Shown in pieces: positions 7,721-14,973 of a stretch of DNA of 20,968 bases. This stretch comes from JBOHTO01 sp050733695 (GTDB taxonomy: Bacteria > Gemmatimonadota > Gemmatimonadetes > Gemmatimonadales > Gemmatimonadaceae). Position 1 is the first letter of the stretch, and each line of letters opens with the position of its first letter. The stretch is taken from positions 1 to 20,968 of the forward strand of contig JBOHTO010000096.1 in the NCBI GenBank assembly GCA_050733695.1, written 5' to 3'. The translations under genes were made by a program, and so were the position numbers. The notes beneath the pieces are model-generated. The model was not told the origin of the DNA, did not search any database, and saw nothing but the letters and a program-made list of their open reading frames with translations.

Positions 7721-10132
7721 ATGGACACGCTGCTCCAGGATCTGCGCTACGCGATCCGAACGCTGAACAGGAGCCGCGGCTTCACCGCGGCGGTCGTGCT
7801 CACGCTCGGGCTCGGGATCGGTGCGAACGCGGCAATCTTCAGCATCGTCGACGGCGTGCTCCTGCGCCCACTGCCATATGGCGATGCAGAACGCATCGTC
7901 ACGCTCTGGCAGACCAATACGGGCACGGGCGATCAGCGACTGGAGCCATCTCCGGCCAATTTCATCGACTGGCGTGAGCGCAGTCGTTCCTTCGAGAACA
8001 TGGTGGGAATACAGCCATATGGATTCGATCTCACCGGTGAGGGGACACCTGAGCACCTCGATGCCTGGCTCGTGACCGATGGGTTCTTCCAGCTCCTCGA
8101 CGTGCCAGCGCTGCTGGGCAGGACACTCCTTCCCGCCGACTATACGGGCAATGGGCCGCGTGTCGTAGTGATCAGCCAAGGGCTCTGGCAGCGACGCTTC
8201 GGCGGCGATCGGGATCTGATCGGAAAGAATCTCGAGCTCGACGGCGAGCCTGCAACCGTTGTCGGCGTGATGCCGCCGACCTTCCGCTTTCCGTCGGAGA
8301 ACCAGGAGACGTGGGCGCCGCTCGTACTCGGCCCGGAGCATCGCGATCGCCGGCGGTCCACTTACTGGAACGTGATTGCGCGGCTCGAGCCCGGCGTGAC
8401 AATCGATCAGGCACGATCGGAGATGGCTGCCATCGGAGAGCAACTGAAACAGGAGTATCCTGAGCTTGCCGCCGAGCTCGACGTGGTCGTCGTCCCTCTG
8501 GGGGAACAACTGGTCGAGCATGTACGGTCATCGCTGCTTGTGCTGCTCGGTGCCGTCGGATTCGTGCTGCTCATCGCGTGTGTCAACGTTGCCAACCTTC
8601 TTCTCGCTCGCGCAGCAGGACGGCAGCGTGAGCTCGCGATCCGTGCCGCGCTCGGCGCTGGCAGAGGGCAACTGATAAGGCGCGTGTGGATGGAGAGTCT
8701 GCTGCTCGCCCTTTACGGCGGCTCTCTGGGGATTCTGCTCGCCTACTGGGGCGTGGATCTCATCGTCGGACTGAGCCCGGAAATCCTGCCGCGTGCGGAG
8801 GAGATCGGAATCGATTTGCGTGTGCTGTCGTTCGCAATCGCCGTCTCGGTCTTGACTGCGGCGCTTGTTGCGCTCGTGCCTGCGCTCAGATCGTCGCGTC
8901 CGGATCTGCATCGATTCCTGGCCGACGGACCGCGCGGCGGGAGCTCGGGGAGTTCGCGCCGCCGCTTCAGGAACGTCCTCGTCATCACTGAAACCGCGCT
9001 CGCCGTCGTGCTTCTGATCGGTGCGGGGTTGCTCGTGCGCAGCTTTGCAAAGCTGATGCGCAGCGACCCTGGATTCGTCGCCGAGAATCTGGCGGCGATG
9101 ACTCTCTTCGTATTCGATCGTCCTCCGCCTCAGCGGCTCCAGTTCTTCGAACAGGCAATGGCGGAGATCGAGACACTGCCTGGCGTCACATCGGTCGGTG
9201 CCGTCTCGACATTCCCGTTTGCCGAGGGGGACATCGAAATTGATGTGACCTTCGCGGTGCTTGGCCGACCGGAGCCGGGTAGCGCGGCGGATCCGGTCGC
9301 GTATCTGGCGGCCGCGTCGCCGGGGTACTTCCCCACTATGGGTATACCGCTCGTGCGCGGCCGTGCTTTCGTGGCCTCGGACCGCGCGGACGCGCCGCAG
9401 GTCGTGCTGATCAACGAGACGATGGCACGTCGCTACTGGCCGAACGAGGATCCGATCGGGGAGCGAATAGAGCTGCGCTACGGGGAACCGATCGCGCGGG
9501 AGATTGTCGGCATCGTCGGCGATGTCCGGCACGAAGGACTAGACAGCGATCCGCGGCCGGAAGCGTTTCTTCCGCTGTCGCAGTACCCATCCGGATCGAT
9601 GACGGTCGTTGTGCGCACAGCGGTCGATCCGGACGCGGTGATCTCCGGCATGCGATCGCGAATCTGGGAGCTGAACCCAAGTCAGACGATCTACGAGACG
9701 TCCACCATCGACCAGATGCTGTCGCGAACGTTACGGGATGAGCGTTTTTACCTGATCCTGCTCGGCGCGTTCGCGCTGCTGGCGCTGCTACTCGCGGCGA
9801 TCGGAATCTTCGGACTCGTGAGCTATTCGACCCGCGAACGGACGCAGGAGTTCGGAATCCGCGTAGCGCTCGGCGCCGACAGCGGCAGCGTTGTGCGATT
9901 GATGCTGCGCGATGGCGTGCTGCTCGCTATTGCCGGTGTGCTCGTCGGCCTGATCGGCGCAGTGGCGCTGACGCGCTTGTTGGGTGGGCTTCTCTTCGGC
10001 GTGACGCCGACCGATCCCATCACGTTCGTGGTGCTCGGAATCATCGTCGTCGGGGTGGCTGCACTGGCCAGCTATATCCCCGCGCGTCGTGCGGGGCGGG
10101 TCGATCCAGTCACCGCCCTGCGTGCGGAATGA
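7721..10132 (+). CDS. ABC transporter permease, ADOP type, copy 3
   Basis: An 803-aa duplicated permease. The start MDTLLQDLRYAIRTL at 7721 follows a purine-rich GAGGTGAGAG (7705-7714). The frame is open for 39 codons further upstream, but those codons cross the Uma2 remnant and are not family sequence. Helix 1 is at about 20-43 (LTLGLGIGANAAIFSIV). A periplasmic MacB_PCD domain precedes helices at about 269-292, 326-350 and 368-390. A helix at about 415-441 (VLVITETALAVVLLIGAGLL) leads to a second periplasmic domain and final helices from about 675 (LILLGAFALLALLLAAIGIF), ending PARRAGRVDPVTALRAE. It is closest to copy 2 at the N-terminus. A 121-nt gap separates it from copy 2, so it may have its own promoter; TACAGT at 7688-7693 is a possible -10. 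Confidence 0.95.
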   Translation: MDTLLQDLRYAIRTLNRSRGFTAAVVLTLGLGIGANAAIFSIVDGVLLRPLPYGDAERIVTLWQTNTGTGDQRLEPSPANFIDWRERSRSFENMVGIQPYGFDLTGEGTPEHLDAWLVTDGFFQLLDVPALLGRTLLPADYTGNGPRVVVISQGLWQRRFGGDRDLIGKNLELDGEPATVVGVMPPTFRFPSENQETWAPLVLGPEHRDRRRSTYWNVIARLEPGVTIDQARSEMAAIGEQLKQEYPELAAELDVVVVPLGEQLVEHVRSSLLVLLGAVGFVLLIACVNVANLLLARAAGRQRELAIRAALGAGRGQLIRRVWMESLLLALYGGSLGILLAYWGVDLIVGLSPEILPRAEEIGIDLRVLSFAIAVSVLTAALVALVPALRSSRPDLHRFLADGPRGGSSGSSRRRFRNVLVITETALAVVLLIGAGLLVRSFAKLMRSDPGFVAENLAAMTLFVFDRPPPQRLQFFEQAMAEIETLPGVTSVGAVSTFPFAEGDIEIDVTFAVLGRPEPGSAADPVAYLAAASPGYFPTMGIPLVRGRAFVASDRADAPQVVLINETMARRYWPNEDPIGERIELRYGEPIAREIVGIVGDVRHEGLDSDPRPEAFLPLSQYPSGSMTVVVRTAVDPDAVISGMRSRIWELNPSQTIYETSTIDQMLSRTLRDERFYLILLGAFALLALLLAAIGIFGLVSYSTRERTQEFGIRVALGADSGSVVRLMLRDGVLLAIAGVLVGLIGAVALTRLLGGLLFGVTPTDPITFVVLGIIVVGVAALASYIPARRAGRVDPVTALRAE

Positions 10133-10173
10133 ATGCCCTGGCGAAGCGTGCATTGCTCGCCGTGGAACAGCGC

Positions 10174-10731
10174 TCAGACGGACTTGAACAGTTCCGCGAG
10201 CTGGAGTGCGAAAGGTGCGGACACGCCGGCAGGATGCCACACAAGTCTTTCGTGTTCGATCTGTGGAAACTTCGCATCCGGTGTCCACACGTCGACACAT
10301 TGCCCCTCGCCATCCACGATCCAGTACAGCGGGACACCGGCTTCCTGGTACAATCGCCGCTTCGTAAAGCGATCGTTGCGTGTAGTACTGGGGCTGAGGA
10401 TTTCGACCGCGAGGAGGAGAGTCTTCATGCGTGTCCAGTCCATCGTTCTCGCTTCGTCTTGCTGGACGACGAAGACGTCGGGCTGCACCAGGTGATCAGC
10501 TCCCCAGGAAATGTCGGCGGGCGCCGCAAACAACCGGCCCACGGGTTCAGCCTTGAGGTAGTCACGGAGCATCCCCAACAGCTCTATGACGATTGCCTGA
10601 TGCCAGGGTCGTGGCGCCGGCGTCACCAGAAGCTCGCCGTAAACCGTTTCGTATCGTGGCCACGGGCGGCTCTCGTCGATGAGGTCGCGCACCATATCGG
10701 CCGAGTAGTAGAGCGGTGCTGCCATACCCAT
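10174..10731 (-). CDS. Uma2 family (DUF820) endonuclease-like protein, copy 3
   Basis: A 185-aa Uma2/DUF820 protein, gap-free against copies 2 and 4. Predicted catalytic residues are Glu33 (YGELLV), Asp85 (QPDVFV), Glu110 (VEILSPS) and Lys124 (DRFTKRRLYQE), with LYWIVD after them. The start at 10731 has GAGGCGA just upstream and the shared MGMAAPLYYS beginning. It lies antisense between permeases 3 and 4, with its stop only 41 nt from the permease 3 stop, so those two genes converge. Permease 4 starts divergently 116 nt from its start. No catalytic residue is lost, so it is probably intact. Role unknown beyond predicted nuclease. Confidence 0.9.
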   Translation of the reverse strand: MGMAAPLYYSADMVRDLIDESRPWPRYETVYGELLVTPAPRPWHQAIVIELLGMLRDYLKAEPVGRLFAAPADISWGADHLVQPDVFVVQQDEARTMDWTRMKTLLLAVEILSPSTTRNDRFTKRRLYQEAGVPLYWIVDGEGQCVDVWTPDAKFPQIEHERLVWHPAGVSAPFALQLAELFKSV

Positions 10732-10782
10732 AGTGTCGCCTCGGCGCAATGGGGTTCGCAAGTGTGGGGCATGTCGTACAAT
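10732..10782 (-). promoter_or_regulatory. Conserved Uma2 leader, copy 3
   Basis: Gap-free match to the other three leaders, with ACTTGCG at 10757-10763 (- strand) and GCCGAGGC before the start. Its outer end, read on the + strand, is TACAAT (10777-10782), which may serve permease 4. Confidence 0.6.
10755..10782 (+). promoter_or_regulatory. Possible promoter of permease 4, inside the Uma2 leader
   Basis: TTCGCA (10755-10760), a 16-nt spacer and TACAAT (10777-10782) resemble a housekeeping promoter, ending 65 nt before the permease 4 start. It overlaps the conserved Uma2 leader, so the interval would be divergent. Confidence 0.4.
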
Positions 10783-10847
10783 GCGAAACGCCTGGCGCGG
10801 GCGCGGCATCACACCGTTGCACGTCGAATCTCGAACGGGATTTCACA

Positions 10848-13301
10848 ATGGAAACGCTAGCAAGGGACACCCGGCATGCGATACGGCGGCTCGGCAGGTC
10901 GCCCGGCTTCACGGTCGTCACAGTTCTCATGCTCGCACTGGGGATCGGCGCAGCGACGGCGATCTTCAGCGTCGTGCACGCGGTGCTGCTTCGTCCACTT
11001 CCCTTTCCGGAATCGCATGAAATCGTCGAGCTCTCGGAAATAGGCACAACCGGAAGGGAACTGCGCGTACCTCTGCCCAACTTCGAGGATTTCAGGGCGC
11101 AGAGCCGCAGCTTCGACGCACTGGCGAGAATGGGTAAGGTCGGCGTACGCACGGTCACCGGTGGCAGTGAGGCGATTACCGCGAGCACAGTGGCAGTTTC
11201 GGCCGGGTTCTTCGATGTGTTCGATGTCGAGCCTGTCATTGGCCGCACCTTCCTGGCCGAAGAGCAGCGCGAAGGCGGCGCTCCTGCCGCGATCGTCAGC
11301 CATTTCTTCTGGCAGAATCAGCTCGCTGCGGACCCCGATCTCACCGGCCGGACGCTGACGTTCGATGATCGCGTGCATTCGGTGGTGGGCGTGATGCCGC
11401 CCGATCTGGGCTTCCCCGACTGGGCCGAGATCTGGTTACCCGCTGAACTCTGGGGAGCTGAGCCGAGTCGCACGGCCCACAACTGGCGCGTGTACGGGAG
11501 ATTGAAGGAAGGCGTCACTCCATCCCAGGCGCGACTCGACGTGAGCGCAATCGCCAAGCGGTTGAGGCAGCAGTTCGGCGACGATGTCACGCTGGTGGAT
11601 GCGACCGTAGCTCCGCTCCGCGATCAGATCGTCGGAGGTGTGCGTCGCGCGCTGCTCGTTCTCCTCGGCGCCGCGGCGCTGCTGCTTCTCATCGCATGTG
11701 CGAACGTTACAAGTCTTCTGCTTGCGAGGGCTGCGGCACGAAGGCGGGAACTGGTGGTTCGGCTCGCATTGGGTGGGAGCCGGCGCCGGCTCGTACGAGA
11801 GTTTCTGATGGAATCGGTCGTGGCCTGTCTCGCCGGCGGCGCGCTCGGTGTTCTACTGGCGACGTGGGGCGTGGATGCCCTGCTCGCAGTCGAGCCAGGC
11901 CGTCTTCCACGCGCCGATGAGATCGGCGTGAACCCGGTCGTCCTCCTTTTCGCATTCGGGCTCTCGCTCGTGGTCGCTCTGGCACTGGGTACGTTCACCG
12001 CAGTACGCACTACGCGCGACGCGTCACTGAGTTCACTGCGTGAAAGCGAGCGCACGCAGGCCGGAGGTCATTCAGTGCATCGTGCACGCGGCGCGCTCGT
12101 GGCTTCTCAGATCGCGATGACGCTCGTCCTGCTCATCGGCGCCGGCCTGCTCGGGCGAAGCTTTATCAGTCTGCTCGCGATCGATCCCGGCTACCGTACT
12201 GACGGCGCGGTCGTCATGGACCTGTCTCTGCCGTACCCGCAAACGCCGAATGAAGGCGCGCAGCTCACTCTGCTGCATCAGGAGTTATTCACGCGCTTGC
12301 GTGCAATCCCAGGTGTCGACGCGGTCGGTGGCGTCAGTACCCTGCCGCTCAGCGGCGGTGGTCCGAACGGGTCCTTCATCATCCTTGCCCGTCCCGATGA
12401 GGTGCAGAACTTCGACGACTTCAGCGCGCTCATCAAGACTCCGTCGCGCACCGGTCAGGCGGATTTCCGGGTCGCGAGCGATGGCTACTTCGAAGCAATG
12501 GATATCCCGCTGCTGCGTGGTAGGCTCTTTGAAGAGCGCGACGCAGGTGAAGCACCACACGTCGCGCTCATAAGCGAGACCCTCGCCAGCAATCGATGGC
12601 CGGATGAGGACCCGATCGGAAAGCTGATTCAGTTCGGCAACATGGACGGCGACATGACGCCCATCACGATAGTCGGCGTCGTCGGTGACATCCGGGAGGG
12701 AAGCATTGAAGCGGACCCGCGCCCGGTCTTCTACGTCCTGTCGCGGCAGCGGCCCGGGTCCGCCAGCCCCTTCAGCATCGTGATCGCGGGCGATGCGGAG
12801 CCGAGCCGAGTCATTGCATCTGCCCGCACCATTCTCCGCGATGTGGCGCCCGATGTCCCACCCCGATTCCGTACGCTCGAAGAGATCTTTTCAGCTTCGC
12901 TTTCCGGCCGCCGTCTCGGTCTCTTTCTGCTTGCAGCGTTCGGCACTATCGCCATGGTGCTCGCCGCCATGGGCATCTATGGAGTCATCTCCTATCTGGT
13001 CGCGCAACAGACACAGGAGATCGGAATCCGCATGGCCCTGGGTGCGCAGGCGCGCGACGTCGTACGCATGATCGTGATGACGGCCACTCGACTCGTTGCG
13101 TTCGGACTCGCAGGCGGCATTGTCGCCGCGCTGGTGCTTACCCGCCTTCTGGGCAGCTTCGTCTTCGGCATCGCCACAACGGATCCGGTGACGTATGTCG
13201 CGGTCGCCGTACTGCTCTCGGCCATCGCGCTGGCCGCCGCGTATCTGCCGGCCAGAGGTGCGAGCCGCGTGAGCCCGATCGTGGCGCTCAGAGCCGAGTG
13301 A
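10848..13301 (+). CDS. ABC transporter permease, ADOP type, copy 4
   Basis: An 817-aa duplicated permease. The start METLARDTRHAIRRL at 10848 aligns with the family start. The ribosome binding site is weak (GGGA, seven bases upstream), and an in-frame extension to 10749 crosses the divergent Uma2 leader. Helix 1 is at about 20-43 (VLMLALGIGAATAIFSVVHA), then a periplasmic MacB_PCD domain. FtsX helices start at about 265 (LVLLGAAALLLLIACANV). A middle helix (VASQIAMTLVLLIGAGLLG) joins a second periplasmic domain and last helices (LFLLAAFGTIAMVLAAMGIY), ending PARGASRVSPIVALRAE. The usual PARRA near the end is PARGA here. Uma2 copy 3 now isolates it from the other permeases, and it probably has its own promoter. 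Substrate unknown. Confidence 0.95.
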   Translation: METLARDTRHAIRRLGRSPGFTVVTVLMLALGIGAATAIFSVVHAVLLRPLPFPESHEIVELSEIGTTGRELRVPLPNFEDFRAQSRSFDALARMGKVGVRTVTGGSEAITASTVAVSAGFFDVFDVEPVIGRTFLAEEQREGGAPAAIVSHFFWQNQLAADPDLTGRTLTFDDRVHSVVGVMPPDLGFPDWAEIWLPAELWGAEPSRTAHNWRVYGRLKEGVTPSQARLDVSAIAKRLRQQFGDDVTLVDATVAPLRDQIVGGVRRALLVLLGAAALLLLIACANVTSLLLARAAARRRELVVRLALGGSRRRLVREFLMESVVACLAGGALGVLLATWGVDALLAVEPGRLPRADEIGVNPVVLLFAFGLSLVVALALGTFTAVRTTRDASLSSLRESERTQAGGHSVHRARGALVASQIAMTLVLLIGAGLLGRSFISLLAIDPGYRTDGAVVMDLSLPYPQTPNEGAQLTLLHQELFTRLRAIPGVDAVGGVSTLPLSGGGPNGSFIILARPDEVQNFDDFSALIKTPSRTGQADFRVASDGYFEAMDIPLLRGRLFEERDAGEAPHVALISETLASNRWPDEDPIGKLIQFGNMDGDMTPITIVGVVGDIREGSIEADPRPVFYVLSRQRPGSASPFSIVIAGDAEPSRVIASARTILRDVAPDVPPRFRTLEEIFSASLSGRRLGLFLLAAFGTIAMVLAAMGIYGVISYLVAQQTQEIGIRMALGAQARDVVRMIVMTATRLVAFGLAGGIVAALVLTRLLGSFVFGIATTDPVTYVAVAVLLSAIALAAAYLPARGASRVSPIVALRAE

Positions 13302-13315
13302 TCGGCGCGTGGTCC

Positions 13316-13348
13316 GTCATTCCCACGAAAGCGGGAATTGATTCTCGC
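13316..13348. repeat. REP-like hairpin downstream of permease 4
   Basis: GTCATTCCCACGAAAGCGGG starts at 13316 and continues AATTGATTCTCGC. Its stem CCCAC-GAAA-GCGGG (13322-13335) has one mismatch. It follows the permease 4 stop by 14 nt and matches the element at 978-1008 in the core and in the trailing ATTCTC. Confidence 0.65.
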
Positions 13349-13432
13349 ATTGGGGCTGTCATCACCGAAAATGCGGCACGCCCTTTATCGCTCTTGGCCC
13401 CGCTATTCCCGCCCAGGACTCCTTTCATGGGA

Positions 13433-13843
13433 TCATACCAGGCGCGCCGCTGCGGAAAGCCGCTCGTCCGCGGTCAGCAGCTCGAGATCCTCGATCTCCC
13501 TGCGCGCGATGACGAATGTCGCGAGGTGAATGGCATCGAGCGTGCGAAGCGGCTGCATCGGTGCGATCCGGCCAGCCAGTTCGCATACTGACTCCGTCAG
13601 CTCCAGCAGATCACACCGCGCCCAGAGAGCATCGATCTCGCGGCTCGCTCCGGCGAGCCGCTGTACCGGAACCCGATTCTCATGTCGGAGGCGAAGCAGC
13701 GCACGAGCCGCTTCGATCTGCGAGAGTCTCGATGTGACGAACGCGGGCGCCGACCGGAGACGCAGCTCCAATTCGGGCGTGGTTCCGGCTTCCAGCACCG
13801 CCCGGAGGACGACGGACGTATCCAGATAGACTGCGCTACTCAC
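13433..13843 (-). CDS. PIN-domain ribonuclease toxin, VapC type
   Basis: A 136-aa single PIN domain. The four acidic residues expected to hold the metal are visible: Asp8 (YLDTSV), Glu44 (QIEAAR), Asp103 (LDAIHLA) and Asp126 (TADERL). Known VapC toxins are Mg-dependent RNases that cut tRNA or rRNA and are held inactive by the antitoxin. It starts at a GTG (13843), 3 nt after the stop of the antitoxin gene on the same strand, the normal antitoxin-toxin order. The length is typical and no active-site residue is missing, so it should be functional. The RNA target cannot be read from the sequence. Confidence 0.9.
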   Translation of the reverse strand: MSSAVYLDTSVVLRAVLEAGTTPELELRLRSAPAFVTSRLSQIEAARALLRLRHENRVPVQRLAGASREIDALWARCDLLELTESVCELAGRIAPMQPLRTLDAIHLATFVIARREIEDLELLTADERLSAAARLV

Positions 13844-13846
13844 CAG

Positions 13847-14155
13847 TCACCCGGACGCCCTCTCGCCGCGTATTTCGTCCAGAAGGGCGTCCGATGTACC
13901 CGCGGGCAGTCCGAGCCCCGCGGCCTTCCAGGTCCAGCCTGCCTTGCGCCGACGGGCGCGCGTCAGCGCCCCGGCTCCGGCGAGTGCGTCGAGCCGATCG
14001 CTCAGTCGCTCGCCAGGCCCCAGCCGGCGTCGCGCCGGACGCAACTCTGCAACGACCTCGTCGCGGTCGGTCACGAGCAGGGTTTCGCCCGCCCTGACCG
14101 CGCGAAGGTACTCCGAGAGACGCGCCTTGAGCTGCTTGATGCCCACCGTCTGCAT
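13847..14155 (-). CDS. Antitoxin, Phd/YefM-like, partner of the PIN toxin
   Basis: A 102-aa protein beginning MQTVGIKQLKARLSEYLRAV and continuing RAGETLLVTDRDEVVAEL, the N-terminal DNA-binding pattern of Phd/YefM (prevent-host-death) antitoxins. The C-terminal half (about residues 50-102), rich in Arg and Ala, should be the toxin-neutralising part. The ATG at 14155 was chosen because a -10-like TACCTT ends 6 nt before it, which would give a leaderless message. Alternatives are ATG at 14161 and GTG at 14182. It precedes the toxin by 3 nt. Antitoxins of this type repress their own promoter with the toxin as co-repressor, and two inverted repeats lie over the promoter. Confidence 0.85.
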   Translation of the reverse strand: MQTVGIKQLKARLSEYLRAVRAGETLLVTDRDEVVAELRPARRRLGPGERLSDRLDALAGAGALTRARRRKAGWTWKAAGLGLPAGTSDALLDEIRGERASG

Positions 14156-14161
14156 GGTCAT

Positions 14162-14198
14162 AAGGTAGTCACCGGTGGTCACTATGGCAAGTATTGCC
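14162..14198 (-). promoter_or_regulatory. Promoter and candidate operator of the toxin-antitoxin pair
   Basis: On the - strand, TTGCCA (14190-14185), a 17-nt spacer and TACCTT (14167-14162) form a good housekeeping-type promoter. Two inverted repeats cover it. GGCAA-TAC-TTGCC (14186-14198) overlaps the -35, and AGTNACC-N3-GGTNACT (14167-14183) fills the spacer. This is the layout expected for antitoxin autorepression. Confidence 0.6.
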
Positions 14199-14258
14199 GG
14201 GACGTGATTCCTGCCGGGAGGTCACATGCAGTCTCTCGATTGGCTCAACATTTCAAAC

Positions 14259-14287
14259 GCCATGAGGCGATGAACGACTCAGTCAAG
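14259..14287 (-). repeat. Conserved 3' flank of a Uma2 cassette
   Basis: These 29 nt directly after the Uma2 copy 4 stop are nearly identical to 7642-7670 after the Uma2 remnant. Similarity stops abruptly at 14259 and 7670, which may mark the end of a once-mobile or recombined unit. Confidence 0.6.
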
Positions 14288-14845
14288 TCAGATCGGCCGG
14301 AAGAGCTCCTTGAGTCGGATGTTGAACGGAATGGAAGCGCCCTGAGGATGCCAGAACAGTTCCTGGCGCTCGAGGCTTGGAAAGAGTACCTCAGGCGTCC
14401 AGATCTCGACGAGCTGAGCGTCGGCGTCGATAATCCAGTAGAGCGAGACACCGACTTCCTGATACAGTCGACGCTTGGCGAAACGGTCGGACCGCACGCT
14501 GCTCGGGCTCAGGGTCTCGACCACCAGCAGCAATGTCTTCATCCGTGACCAGTCGAGGGTGCGAGCTTCCTCGCGCGCTACAACGAAGAGGTCAGGCTCT
14601 ACCAGGATGTCGTGACCCCACGAGATATCCGATCGCGAGAAGAACACCTCTCCGATCGGCTCACGCTCCAGATAGTGGGCAAGGGCGACACCCAGTCGGA
14701 TTCCGACCCTCTCGTGCCAAGGTCGCGGAGCGGGAGTCACGAGCAACTCCCCGTGAACCGTCTCGTAGCGCGGCCACTTTCGATTCTCGTCGGAAAGTCC
14801 GCGCACCATCTCGGCGGTATAGTATACGGGTGCGGCCATGCCCAT
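14288..14845 (-). CDS. Uma2 family (DUF820) endonuclease-like protein, copy 4
   Basis: A 185-aa Uma2/DUF820 protein, gap-free against the other copies but the most diverged (HGELLV for YGELLV, EPDLFV for QPDVFV, FAKRRLYQE for FTKRRLYQE). Predicted catalytic residues remain: Glu33, Asp85, Glu110 (VETLSPS) and Lys124. GAGGCGA precedes the start at 14845. It is antisense, between the toxin-antitoxin pair and the second ATPase. Its last five codons, stop and 29-nt flank are the parent or sister of the fragment at 7622-7670. Function beyond predicted nuclease is unknown. Confidence 0.9.
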   Translation of the reverse strand: MGMAAPVYYTAEMVRGLSDENRKWPRYETVHGELLVTPAPRPWHERVGIRLGVALAHYLEREPIGEVFFSRSDISWGHDILVEPDLFVVAREEARTLDWSRMKTLLLVVETLSPSSVRSDRFAKRRLYQEVGVSLYWIIDADAQLVEIWTPEVLFPSLERQELFWHPQGASIPFNIRLKELFRPI

Positions 14846-14896
14846 ACGTTCGCCTCGGCGGTTGAAGGGGCGCAAGTGGTTTGCACGCCTTACTAT
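14846..14896 (-). promoter_or_regulatory. Conserved Uma2 leader, copy 4
   Basis: Gap-free match to the other leaders, with ACTTGCG at 14871-14877 (- strand) and GCCGAGGC before the start. Its outer end reads TACTAT on the + strand (14891-14896), a possible -10 for the ATPase gene that starts at 14974, though no -35 is clear. Confidence 0.6.
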
Positions 14897-14973
14897 TTCC
14901 CGAACCCGGAAGAACACGTGACCGAAAGCTTCCCGTTCGAATCATCAGAACCCGCCGCATCCAGCGCCGACGC

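Noticed and set aside
6310..7728. 472-codon open frame on the - strand opposite permease 2
   Set aside because: Composition is His/Arg/Ser-rich, as expected from the antisense of a GC-rich membrane protein gene. No domain is recognisable and it lies wholly opposite a clear gene.
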